Virus record (IMG/VR): IMGVR_UViG_3300032288_001908 | Span: 1 to 37,197 of that record | Strand: one strand, 5' to 3' | DNA from: a virus | Length of the DNA: 37,197 nt | Shown here: in pieces, positions 1-8,219 of the stretch | Layout: each line of letters opens with the position of its first letter | How positions within the stretch are numbered: the stretch's first letter is position 1 | Program-made: the position numbers and the translations under genes | Notes under the pieces: generated by a model | Databases searched by the model: none | Told to the model about the DNA's origin: nothing | Seen by the model: the letters and a program-made list of their open reading frames with translations, nothing else

Positions 1-123
1 CTGCGTCTGGCTTCGCGGCAACGGGAGCTTTGTGCAGGTCCGGTTTCCGTCGGCGCTTTGCACAAAGTATGACATTACGTCGCAGGACGGCGCGGAAATC
101 GCGATTGCGATCGAAATCGAGGC
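1..123. repeat. Terminal direct repeat (left copy), circular-assembly overlap
   Basis: Bases 1-123 are identical to 37075-37197. The reading frame of the tail tube gene runs through the join without a break, so the two copies are one genomic segment sequenced once and written twice. The most likely reading is a circular or circularly permuted genome of 37,074 bp. A real short terminal repeat is possible, but it would lie inside a structural gene. Confidence 0.95.
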
Positions 124-199
124 TCGGCTGGATATGACGGTCTCGGGCGCACAGATTGGCGATAGCCCGTACCGGATTGAGTACATCGCGGCGGTTTGA
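1..199 (+). CDS. Major tail tube protein, C-terminal part
   Basis: This is the end of the gene that starts at 36710. The frame runs from base 2 to the TGA at 197-199. Joined across the circle the protein is 187 residues. It precedes the G/GT-type chaperone pair and the tape measure, which is the usual place for the tube protein of long-tailed phages. The C-terminal part seen here (about 65 residues) contains a run of alternating Ile/Ala/Glu residues typical of a beta strand and no cysteine-rich or catalytic motif. The role as tube subunit is inferred mainly from gene order and size. Confidence 0.75.
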   Translation, partial: CVWLRGNGSFVQVRFPSALCTKYDITSQDGAEIAIAIEIEARLDMTVSGAQIGDSPYRIEYIAAV

Positions 200-228
200 G
201 TTTTCACCCTGTCACCGGACCTGATCCC

Positions 229-555
229 ATGACATTGATTGACCTGGATGCGTTGGTTTCGCCCGATCGGTTGCCGAAGGTGCGGCTCTTTGGGCGGGAG
301 TTTGTGGTGCGACCGATGACAGGCGCGGCGGCGCATCGAATTGCGGCGGTGCAGACGGACGATGCGAGCGGCGCGGGGATGTTTACGGTGCTGCTCGAAA
401 CGGTCGGGCGCTCGATTCCGGAGCTGTCAAAGAAGGAGCTGGACGCGTTGACGGTGGAGCAGGTCATGGCCCTGGTGCAGTTGACGCGGGGCCAGATTGC
501 GGACGTCGAGTCGATGCTGGCCGCGCAAAATGAGGCACCAGCGGCGGGAAAGTAA
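229..555 (+). CDS. Tail assembly chaperone, G-type short product
   Basis: This 108-residue acidic protein lies between the tail tube and the tape measure, the position of lambda gpG. I chose the ATG at 229; a TTG at 196 would add 11 residues and overlap the tube stop codon. The last sense codons read GCG GGA AAG before TAA, and the bases 546-552 form GGGAAAG, the same slippery heptamer that lambda uses in G-T. A -1 slip there continues into the frame that ends at 938. The protein is expected to coat the tape measure during tail assembly and be absent from the virion. Function rests on synteny plus the frameshift signal, since this family diverges fast. Confidence 0.85.
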   Translation: MTLIDLDALVSPDRLPKVRLFGREFVVRPMTGAAAHRIAAVQTDDASGAGMFTVLLETVGRSIPELSKKELDALTVEQVMALVQLTRGQIADVESMLAAQNEAPAAGK

Positions 556-593
556 CAGGCGCGGCGTCCGGAGTGTCGGTGTCCTGGACGGCC
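546..593 (+). promoter_or_regulatory. Programmed -1 ribosomal frameshift site
   Basis: The heptamer G GGA AAG at 546-552 is in the X XXY YYZ register relative to the upstream frame, one codon before its TAA stop at 553-555. After a -1 slip the frame reads GTA ACA GGC and stays open to 938. About 10 nt downstream GGCGTCC (563-569) can pair with GGACG/GCC (586-593), a possible stimulatory hairpin. The heptamer and frames are seen directly; slippage is inferred from the lambda G/GT precedent. Confidence 0.9.
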
Positions 594-938
594 GTGCAGT
601 ACGTGACGCGGGTGATTGTTGAGGTGGCGCAGGAGACGGGGCAGTCGGTGCGGACGGTGGCGGGGGAATCGTTCGCGTTGACGTTGTGGACGTGGGGCGA
701 GTTGGCGCGGATACGGAAGGAGGCGCAAGTAGATCGGATGGGGGAACGCACGGACCTCGCGGGATTAGTCGCGGTGGCGTTCCATAAGCCGGAAGATTTG
801 CAGAAGGCTGAGTTCCGGTATTTGGCGGCGGCTGGCACGTTGTCGCAGATGATGGACGCGACGCGGGATCGGATGCGGGACCAGATGGCAGCAGTACAAC
901 GGGCGATTGCGGCGCGGGATTCTACGGCGACGGGGTGA
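573..938 (+). CDS. Tail assembly chaperone, T-domain (made as G-T frameshift fusion)
   Basis: The open frame upstream of this GTG extends back through 552, so this segment is best read as the C-terminal half of a 236-residue G-T fusion (229 to about 552, then 552-938) made by -1 frameshifting at 546-552. A GTG at 573 could in principle start it alone, but I see no convincing ribosome site there. The T-like part has a Trp-rich centre (LWTWGEL) and a basic helical C terminus. In lambda the T part recruits the tube protein to the chaperone-coated tape measure. The stop at 936-938 is followed at once by GAGGG and the tape measure ATG at 942. Confidence 0.85.
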   Translation: MSVSWTAVQYVTRVIVEVAQETGQSVRTVAGESFALTLWTWGELARIRKEAQVDRMGERTDLAGLVAVAFHKPEDLQKAEFRYLAAAGTLSQMMDATRDRMRDQMAAVQRAIAARDSTATG

Positions 939-941
939 GGG

Positions 942-2693
942 ATGGACGTCTTTGCATTAACGATGCGGCTGAAGGAGGAAGGGGCCGCGCAGGTCAAAGC
1001 GTCCGTTGATAAGCTTAAGACAAGCCTCGATCAAACAACGGCCAGCGCACAAAAGCTAGATACTGGTGCGACGACGTTACGCGAAGCGCAGCGCAAATGG
1101 GCCAGCGAGACGCGAGGTCTTGCATCGTCAATGGCGTCTGGCAATATGTCGTTGTCGGACGCATCGAAGCGATATGATGATATGATTGCAACGATGGCGG
1201 TTGCAAATCAAAAAGGTATCGAACAAAAAGCGGTTGTTGAGAAAGCAACCGGTGCTATGGCAGGTCAAAATTCTCAGGTGCGGAGTCTTAGAGATACGCT
1301 TGTCACGTTAGCAAGCGAAACATTGGGCGCGAATGCAGCCGGTGTCAGATTGACCAGCACGTTAGGAAGTATGGTTGCTGGACAAGCTTTGATTGTTGGT
1401 GTTCTTGCTGGCGTTGCTGCGATTTCTGCTGCATATGATGCATTAACTGCGGATACGCGCAAATTGACAGAAGAACAGGATAAAGCTGTAGAGGCGCTTA
1501 ATCGCGTAGCTCGTGCTCAACAATTTGGTGTTGGTGGAGAACTAGTATCACAAATTGACATCGCCAACAAAAAACTTAAAACGCTAAAAGACGAATTAAA
1601 GGCTGCTCAAAAACAATCAATTACACCTATTGTTGGTGGCGATATTGGTACGTTACCAAATCAAAATGCTGCGGAAGTTGCTGCGGCAAAAGAACGTGTT
1701 CGTGTTCTAAAAGAACAAATAGCAGCCGGTGAACGCGAACTGTTAAACGAAGTCAATGACGCCAACGCACGGTATTCGATGGAGCGATCGGAGCAATTGC
1801 GGTCGTTAGTCGAGGCCAATCGTGCGACGTTGGCCGAACAAGAAGAATATGCGCGTCGCCGCGTCAATATTGAGCAGCAACTTGCGGATAAAACGTTATC
1901 GGCAGCTAAGCGGTTGCAGATGATTGAACAGTTGCGGACACTGACGCCGAAAGAAAAAAAGCCAAAAGCCGAAAAAAAACCGCTCAAGTTGGCCGAGGTA
2001 TCAGATATTGGATCGGCATTTGCTCAATTGCGGGGCCGTATTCCGTTGCAGGAAATCACGATTCCGGTGATGCCAAAGATTGAACTGCCGCCAGAAATGG
2101 AAGGCGGGAAGGCGGGAGTCTTTGCCAAAGTGGGCGCGGATTTTGTGAACGGCTGGGCCGAAATGATGGATTCGGTCGGCGATCAACTCAGTAATATCCT
2201 GGTGGATAGCGTGGCGTCGGCGTTTGAAAACCTAGCCGCGACGGGCGGGTCGTTGAAGTCGGCGTTTAAGGTGTTGACGTCGGGTCTGTTGTCTGGTCTT
2301 GGCGGTATGTTGATTGAGTTCGGACGGTATGTCATCGTGGCGGGAAATTTGATGGCACGGGTAAAGGAATCACTTGCAAGCATGAACCCGGTCGCTGGCA
2401 TTGCCGCAGGTCTGGCAATGATTGCAATCGGTGGCATGTTGCGCGGCGCGGCGTCTCGATCGTTTAGCACGCCGAGCGGCGGCGGCGGTGGGGGCGGGGG
2501 ATATTCCGCAGGGATGCCAACGGGGAGCATGGCCTTTGCCACGCAGTATTACGGGCCAACCGCGGCTGGATCGGCCAATACGATCGAGCGGATCAATCCG
2601 GTCTCGGTCACGATTATCGGGCCGAATGATCCCGCGGCACAGCGGCAGATGCAGGAGTTGATCCGGAACGCGAACCGGCGAGGGAGCGTCTAA
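942..2693 (+). CDS. Tail tape measure protein
   Basis: The protein has 583 residues, short for a tape measure; by the lambda ratio of roughly 0.15 nm per residue it implies a tail somewhat under 100 nm. The N-terminal third and residues about 200-340 are charged and predicted to be coiled coil. Hydrophobic stretches lie near residues 140-165 and 440-500, followed by a glycine run and a Tyr/Gly/Ala-rich tail. It follows the G/GT chaperones directly, with a GAGGG ribosome site. Bases about 1020-1760 are clearly richer in A/T (runs of AAA, CAA, GTT and GCT codons) than the GCG/ACG/TCG-rich remainder, so the gene looks mosaic. No muralytic domain is visible. Confidence 0.88.
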   Translation: MDVFALTMRLKEEGAAQVKASVDKLKTSLDQTTASAQKLDTGATTLREAQRKWASETRGLASSMASGNMSLSDASKRYDDMIATMAVANQKGIEQKAVVEKATGAMAGQNSQVRSLRDTLVTLASETLGANAAGVRLTSTLGSMVAGQALIVGVLAGVAAISAAYDALTADTRKLTEEQDKAVEALNRVARAQQFGVGGELVSQIDIANKKLKTLKDELKAAQKQSITPIVGGDIGTLPNQNAAEVAAAKERVRVLKEQIAAGERELLNEVNDANARYSMERSEQLRSLVEANRATLAEQEEYARRRVNIEQQLADKTLSAAKRLQMIEQLRTLTPKEKKPKAEKKPLKLAEVSDIGSAFAQLRGRIPLQEITIPVMPKIELPPEMEGGKAGVFAKVGADFVNGWAEMMDSVGDQLSNILVDSVASAFENLAATGGSLKSAFKVLTSGLLSGLGGMLIEFGRYVIVAGNLMARVKESLASMNPVAGIAAGLAMIAIGGMLRGAASRSFSTPSGGGGGGGGYSAGMPTGSMAFATQYYGPTAAGSANTIERINPVSVTIIGPNDPAAQRQMQELIRNANRRGSV

Positions 2694-3127
2694 TGGCGTC
2701 GATCACGTTTAACGATGGGGCGTCGGCAACGCTCGATAATGGGTTGACCAGCACGGCGTCGGGGGTCGGGTCACGGTTTGCGTCCTGGACGCCGTTTACG
2801 CGGCGGGTAGGCGAACGGGCGACAACCCTGGCGACAGGAGCCAGCTTTGCGTTCACGTTCCGGATCGACTACGGCGCGACGTTTCAGATGCGGGAGTTGC
2901 CGAATACTACGCAGTCGGTGGCGATGCGGTTGATCCGGCACCTGCAAGGTGGCGGGACGTGTACGGTGACGACGGGCGACGCGGCGGCGCGGGTCTATAG
3001 CAACTGTTCGATTGATCCCGAGGGCGACGTCACGCTGGAGTTTCAGGACGCGACGTACCTGACGTATACCATGAACCTGGCGCTGATTAACCTATCAGCT
3101 GCCGATATGCTCTGTCTTTACGATTAA
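2693..3127 (+). CDS. Minor tail protein (possible distal tail or hub adaptor)
   Basis: This 144-residue protein starts with an ATG that overlaps the tape measure stop by one base (TAATG). It is rich in Thr, Ser and aromatic residues with alternating beta-like segments, and has two cysteines in its middle (a CTVTTGD segment and a YSNCSID segment). It sits between the tape measure and the giant tail-tip protein, where siphophages carry distal tail or tip proteins (the lambda M/L region). I do not recognise the family. Membership of the tail tip is inferred from position and translational coupling. Confidence 0.6.
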   Translation: MASITFNDGASATLDNGLTSTASGVGSRFASWTPFTRRVGERATTLATGASFAFTFRIDYGATFQMRELPNTTQSVAMRLIRHLQGGGTCTVTTGDAAARVYSNCSIDPEGDVTLEFQDATYLTYTMNLALINLSAADMLCLYD

Positions 3128-3142
3128 CCGGTAACGTACCAG

Positions 3143-6100
3143 ATGCCGCAGACCGTTGAATATCGCCTGACGATCCGCAACGCCTCGACGGTCACTGATC
3201 CGAACGGGACCGCGGACGAGTTGGTGGTTACCAGTATCCGACTCGGGACCAATCCGTATATTGCCGCCGCGCCGTCGGGTGACGGAACGGAGATCGATCC
3301 GTTGACGGGGGCGACCCGTACCGGGGCGTACGTGGTCGAGGTAGTCGATGCGAATACGGGAACGGATGCGACAGGGACGATTCGGGTCGTTACCAACAAG
3401 CTAGAGGACGCGACGTACCGGCAGCAGTTGCTCTCGCGTCGGGCGTACGTGGACGTGATCCGCGATAGCGGGGCGTCGTCCCGTCTGATTGCGGGATATA
3501 TTAGCAACATCCGGCTGATTTCGCCGATGCGTTATGCCATCACGGTCGGCGATACGCGACGGGTGGAGCGGACGCAGACGATTTTTCAGGGCGCGGCGTT
3601 GGGCAGTTATACGACCCGCGGGTGTTTCCTGGGGGGACCGGTCACGCAGGATTTTGGCACGATCAAGTCCCGCGGCGGGTGGGAATATACGCTGACAAAT
3701 ATTGGGACGTCGATGTGGGAAGCGACGTTTGTTCGCGGGTACGGGCCAAAGGGGACGACGCCAAACGAGAAGGATTGGCGCAAACTGATTAATCCTCGGG
3801 CGCAACAAGTCCTGACCAGCTACACCCAACCGAACCCGTTTTCGAGTGGCGGCGCACCGAATACGTACGATTTCTGCTTTGCGTCAACCGATACGCAGGG
3901 AAATATCACGGACGGGGTGGTCGCGTTTATTGGCAGTAGCGCGACCAACGCGGTGGCGACAAACGCGGTCATTGTGGATAGCTCGGAGATCGCGGAGGAT
4001 AATCCGCTGTCGTCGGGTAAGTTGGTATTCTATTGGCCGTCGTGCCCGTACAGTTCGGGAAGCAAAGTCTATATCTCGCTGACGACGGCGAACGTGACGG
4101 AATCGTGCCCGTTGTATCTCGACGCGCATCCAGTGGATCTGGTGACGGCGATCTGGACGGCGGCGCGGGTGAACTACAACGCCTCGGGCGCGTGGATTAC
4201 GACCGTCCGCAACCTGATCGGGGCCAACGTGCGATTGGCGTGCCGGTTTGCGGACGCGCCAAAGATGGACGAGTTCCTGACCTCAGCGATCTATGGCCCG
4301 TTTGGCGTGGCCGAGCGGACGGATAGCGAGGGACGGCAAGAGTTGGTTCCGGCGCGGATAAAGGTCGATACTTTGCCGACGTTGCAGTTGACAGCGGCGG
4401 CGATGCGCGGGTATGAGGAGGTCGTCTTTGATCTGGATGAGCAGACGGCGGTCTCGGGTATTCGACTGACGCAGCAACTTCTGGCACCGGCCGAGTTCTA
4501 TTCCAACCCGATCAATGCGGGTGGCGCGGATCAATCGACGACGGATGACGGGCCGCTGGATGGCGTGACGGCGACGGAGTTTACGCAAACGGCCGAATAC
4601 CAAGATCCAAATTTGGCGGTTTTTGCTGGCAAGGTGATTGAGTACAAGGTGCCGGGGATGATTCATACCGCGGCTGATTTTGTGCCGAATACAGGAAGCC
4701 AACTGGCGGCAATCGCGGTCGGGACGTTTGATCGGTTCGGGCGCGGCTGTCAGGCGGCAGAGGTTGCGGTGCTGCAAACGGCGGCGGTGGCGGCGGCGCA
4801 GGTTGGTGATGAAATCTATTTTGAAGCGCCACATTTCCCGAATAAGGGATATCGGATTGGCGAGTCGAATGTCGGGGCGCGGATTATGCAGGTCGTGCGG
4901 CGTACAGAAACGCCGGAGGGGCCGGTATTTCGCCTCCTGGATTCCGGGTTAGCGGCGCAGCCGGTCGCGCCAGCGGCCACGATTACCGCAACGCAGAATC
5001 CGAACGCGCCGAGCACGGTGGCGCGGTTTACGATTACCAACGCCGCGGCGATCAATGCGACGGGCGTGCTGCAAGTGCGGATCGAGTGGGCGACGGGCGC
5101 AAGTGCGCCGACCGGCAACGGGGCCGATTTCGCGTTGTATACGGCGGGTCAGGTGCCAACAGGTGCGGTCGATCTCCCGCCAGTAACGACGGCGGGGACA
5201 ACGGTCTATGTCAGGGCGCGGACGGAACAAGCGGGGCGTCGGCCGTCGGCATGGACGGCATGGGCGTCGGTGGCCTTGGTCAATATTCCGACGCCTTCGG
5301 GCGCGGCGGTGTCGAATATTCGTCAGACGGCGGCGACGTTGACGTGGACCAACACGTCGAACACGTTGGCGCTGGCGGTCTTTGCCTCGCCGGGGATTGG
5401 GGCTCCCGCGTCCTGGACGCCGTATCGGGTAGGGACCCTTCCGGCGCGGTCCACATCGACGATTATTCGGAGCCTGACGGGACCGTCGGTCGCGTGGACG
5501 TTGGGCGTGGCGTACGAAACGGCGCAAGCGGTCGGGCCGGTGGCGTCGGTGGCGATGACGACCAACAGTACCCTCGATACGCCGACTCGTCCCGCGGGAT
5601 TGGCGGTCATTCCTGGCGTCGATGACGCGACGTTGACGCAGGGGATTGCGTTGGCGCTCTGGGCGTCCGATCAAACGCTGGATTTGGTCATTCAGCGCAG
5701 CACGACCAGCGGATCGGGCTTTGCGACGATTGCGACGGTGGCAGGGTCGACGTCGGTGTACGTCGATCAATTGCCGCGGAACGGGACCACCTATTATTAC
5801 CGGATCGCGCATACATTGGGCGGGTATGCGACCTCAACCTATACGGCCGAGGTATCGGCGACGCCTCGCGGCGTACCGCCGAACGTGGCCCGTCCTGGCG
5901 CGGTCGCGCCGGTCGTGCAGGTTGCGACGACGGAAGTCGGGACAACGGCGACAGTCACGTTGACGATTACCGATCCGCAGAATCGCGTGACGTTGGTGCG
6001 GTTCCGGGATCGGACGAACGGCGGCGCGTGGTCGGCGTGGACGAACGATAGCACGGTGCCGTACACGTACTCGGCCACAATTCCGTCTAGCGGATACGTG

Positions 6101-8185
6101 CAGATCGAGTATGAGGTGCAGGGATTTGACGCAGCGGGGACGTCGGAACAAGTCCTCGCGGGTGGCGTCGAATCGTTTGACCTTGGGACCGGCGCCAACA
6201 TGGTGTCGGTGGTCGGGACGTTTACGTCAGCGTCGGCGATGAATTTGGCGATCAGCGCCGATTCAGATACGGCGTCGATTCGCTTCGCGACCAGCACGGT
6301 CAGCCAGCCGACGTTGGCGACCGTCCAAGCGCAGACGGCGATCAATCAGCGGAATTATTCGACCCTGCTTCCTGGGCCGTATAGCAGCGGGACGACGGTC
6401 TACGTATCCGTCCTCGGATACACGGCGATTAACGGCGGCGGGACGGAATCGGCGCTGTTTCAATACCAGTTTACCCGAGACGCGGGTGGATTGACGTATT
6501 CGCAGTGTATTGCGACGATGGCGGCGAGTTCGGCGACGCAAATCGTGGTGACGGTTACGGGGACGGCGGCGACGGGATCGCCGACGGTGCAGTTGGTGGC
6601 GGTCACGGGCTCGGCGACGTTGGCCAGCGGTGCGGCGATTGGCACACCGGTCGCGTCCGGATCGCAATGGACGTTTAACCGCGGCGCGGCGTTGGGTCAG
6701 CCTGGCGGGGCGCAGTTTCGGGCGGTACTCGCGGGGACGCAGAGCGACGATGATTTTATCGAGATCCCGGAACAGGGACGGGATACCACCTATCTTGCAA
6801 GCCGTGCGCGGGTGATTGCCACAACCGATACGACAGTCACGGCGCGATATGCGGTCGCCGATCCGTATCCGCAGGGCGCAAATACCGTCACGGTCGCCTA
6901 TCAAAACCTTGGGTCGCCTGGGGTAACGCCAGCGAGCGGTGGGACGTTGACGCCTCAGGCAACGCTGACGGAGGCGGCGGGAACGTATATCGACTATACG
7001 ATTACGCGACCGCCGTTTGGATCGGGGACGGCGCGGGTGACGTATACGGCGACCGCGGCCAATCGGGTGTCGGATTCGGACGCGGTAGACGTTCCCGCGG
7101 TTGAGCGGGATACGATCAGTCTGTCGGCGCGAGCGCGGGTCACGTCCACCACGGCGACGACGCAGGTCGTTCGCGTAGCGGTGGCCGATCCGCAACCGAC
7201 CGTACCAATCACCTCAATCACGGGCGCGACCGTTACGACGAGCGGTCCGCATAATCAGACGGGGACGTTTACGGTCGTCATTTCTGGCAATAGCAACGCG
7301 GCGTATAACGGGACGTGGACGGCGACGGTATTGACGTCGATCACGTTCAACCTCAGCACGTCGTCGACGTCTGGCACGGGTGGGACGGCGGCGCCACAGA
7401 ATTATTGCACGATCGCGTATAGCGTCACGGGCTTGGCGACGCCGACGCAAGTGGGTGGAGCGGCCCTTCCTGGCACGATCACAGTCACGCCGCAGACGGC
7501 GTTGAACGAAGCGGCGGGGACGTATTACGATTTCCAGATTACCAGACCGGCGTCGGCGCAGCCACCGGGACGAATCAACTTTACGGTAACGGCGGGTGGG
7601 CGAGCGCCAGCGGCTCCCGCGGCGTCAGTGGTGGCGCAGGATATTGTTGGGCCAAGCCTCAAAGTGGTGACCACGCCAGCGGCGTCGTTGTATTCGATGC
7701 TCATCACGTACGACGGAACAATCAGCTATTCGTTGGACGGGGTGGCGCAATCAACGGCGGGGTGGACGTCACCGTATGGGTTGGTAGTGGCGCGGAATGA
7801 GTATCTTGGGGCCACGCAGGTGGTGGCCCTATCCGTGGCGCGGGACGGGTCGACGGTTTCCGAAACGGTCAACGTGCCACCAAAGGATAACGCCAACGCC
7901 TCGATCACGATCGGTACGCAGACTGCGGATAACGTAAGCAATACGTACACGTTTACGTGGTCCACGTCGGGTATGCCGACGGGAACAACGTACGATCTGA
8001 CGTACACGACGACGACGACCAGCGGCGTGGTCGAGCAGGGCACGCTGAATAGTCAAACGTCGCCGGTCAATGTGGTCTCGGCCTTTTCTATTGGCCTAAA
8101 TCCAAAGTATCAAATGACGGTGACGGCGATCAAATCAGGGACGTTGGTGCTGGTCAAGAGTCGATCGGGGACATTCCTGGTCTAG
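3143..8185 (+). CDS. Tail tip/central fibre protein with fibronectin-like repeats
   Basis: At 1680 residues this is the largest protein of the genome and occupies the place of lambda gpJ. Residues about 1-620 form a unique N-terminal part with alternating beta segments, probably the hub that docks on the tail tip. From about residue 620 onward the protein is a chain of Thr/Ser/Ala/Gly-rich beta domains. Several look like fibronectin type III, for example around 800-905 with a TYYYRI core. Residues about 1210-1500 hold two tandem related units that share ARARV, AVADP and EAAGTY segments; the second unit has an extra ~60-residue module inserted (residues ~1355-1417). The C-terminal end is likely exposed and may contact the host surface. 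Hub and receptor roles are inferred. Confidence 0.78.
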   Translation: MPQTVEYRLTIRNASTVTDPNGTADELVVTSIRLGTNPYIAAAPSGDGTEIDPLTGATRTGAYVVEVVDANTGTDATGTIRVVTNKLEDATYRQQLLSRRAYVDVIRDSGASSRLIAGYISNIRLISPMRYAITVGDTRRVERTQTIFQGAALGSYTTRGCFLGGPVTQDFGTIKSRGGWEYTLTNIGTSMWEATFVRGYGPKGTTPNEKDWRKLINPRAQQVLTSYTQPNPFSSGGAPNTYDFCFASTDTQGNITDGVVAFIGSSATNAVATNAVIVDSSEIAEDNPLSSGKLVFYWPSCPYSSGSKVYISLTTANVTESCPLYLDAHPVDLVTAIWTAARVNYNASGAWITTVRNLIGANVRLACRFADAPKMDEFLTSAIYGPFGVAERTDSEGRQELVPARIKVDTLPTLQLTAAAMRGYEEVVFDLDEQTAVSGIRLTQQLLAPAEFYSNPINAGGADQSTTDDGPLDGVTATEFTQTAEYQDPNLAVFAGKVIEYKVPGMIHTAADFVPNTGSQLAAIAVGTFDRFGRGCQAAEVAVLQTAAVAAAQVGDEIYFEAPHFPNKGYRIGESNVGARIMQVVRRTETPEGPVFRLLDSGLAAQPVAPAATITATQNPNAPSTVARFTITNAAAINATGVLQVRIEWATGASAPTGNGADFALYTAGQVPTGAVDLPPVTTAGTTVYVRARTEQAGRRPSAWTAWASVALVNIPTPSGAAVSNIRQTAATLTWTNTSNTLALAVFASPGIGAPASWTPYRVGTLPARSTSTIIRSLTGPSVAWTLGVAYETAQAVGPVASVAMTTNSTLDTPTRPAGLAVIPGVDDATLTQGIALALWASDQTLDLVIQRSTTSGSGFATIATVAGSTSVYVDQLPRNGTTYYYRIAHTLGGYATSTYTAEVSATPRGVPPNVARPGAVAPVVQVATTEVGTTATVTLTITDPQNRVTLVRFRDRTNGGAWSAWTNDSTVPYTYSATIPSSGYVQIEYEVQGFDAAGTSEQVLAGGVESFDLGTGANMVSVVGTFTSASAMNLAISADSDTASIRFATSTVSQPTLATVQAQTAINQRNYSTLLPGPYSSGTTVYVSVLGYTAINGGGTESALFQYQFTRDAGGLTYSQCIATMAASSATQIVVTVTGTAATGSPTVQLVAVTGSATLASGAAIGTPVASGSQWTFNRGAALGQPGGAQFRAVLAGTQSDDDFIEIPEQGRDTTYLASRARVIATTDTTVTARYAVADPYPQGANTVTVAYQNLGSPGVTPASGGTLTPQATLTEAAGTYIDYTITRPPFGSGTARVTYTATAANRVSDSDAVDVPAVERDTISLSARARVTSTTATTQVVRVAVADPQPTVPITSITGATVTTSGPHNQTGTFTVVISGNSNAAYNGTWTATVLTSITFNLSTSSTSGTGGTAAPQNYCTIAYSVTGLATPTQVGGAALPGTITVTPQTALNEAAGTYYDFQITRPASAQPPGRINFTVTAGGRAPAAPAASVVAQDIVGPSLKVVTTPAASLYSMLITYDGTISYSLDGVAQSTAGWTSPYGLVVARNEYLGATQVVALSVARDGSTVSETVNVPPKDNANASITIGTQTADNVSNTYTFTWSTSGMPTGTTYDLTYTTTTTSGVVEQGTLNSQTSPVNVVSAFSIGLNPKYQMTVTAIKSGTLVLVKSRSGTFLV

Positions 8186-8186
8186 C

Positions 8187-8199
8187 AGGTTTTACCTTT
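8187..8199. repeat. 13-mer AGGTTTTACCTTT, copy 1 (candidate operator)
   Basis: The sequence AGGTTTTACCTTT lies directly after the tail-tip stop codon and 21 bases before the glycosyltransferase start. The same 13-mer is at 17082-17094, directly upstream of the XRE regulator gene. It contains the inverted repeat AGGT-TTT-ACCT. A regulator-binding site is an inference from the shared position upstream of genes. Confidence 0.4.
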
Positions 8200-8219
8200 A
8201 CCGCAGGAGGGCGCACCGG

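Noticed and set aside
4949-5812. Long reverse-strand open frame (287 codons) under the tail-tip gene; similar one at 6263-7195
   Set aside because: Both translate to extremely Arg-rich, low-complexity sequence with no ribosome site, and both lie opposite a well-supported gene. High CpG content makes antisense frames open by chance.
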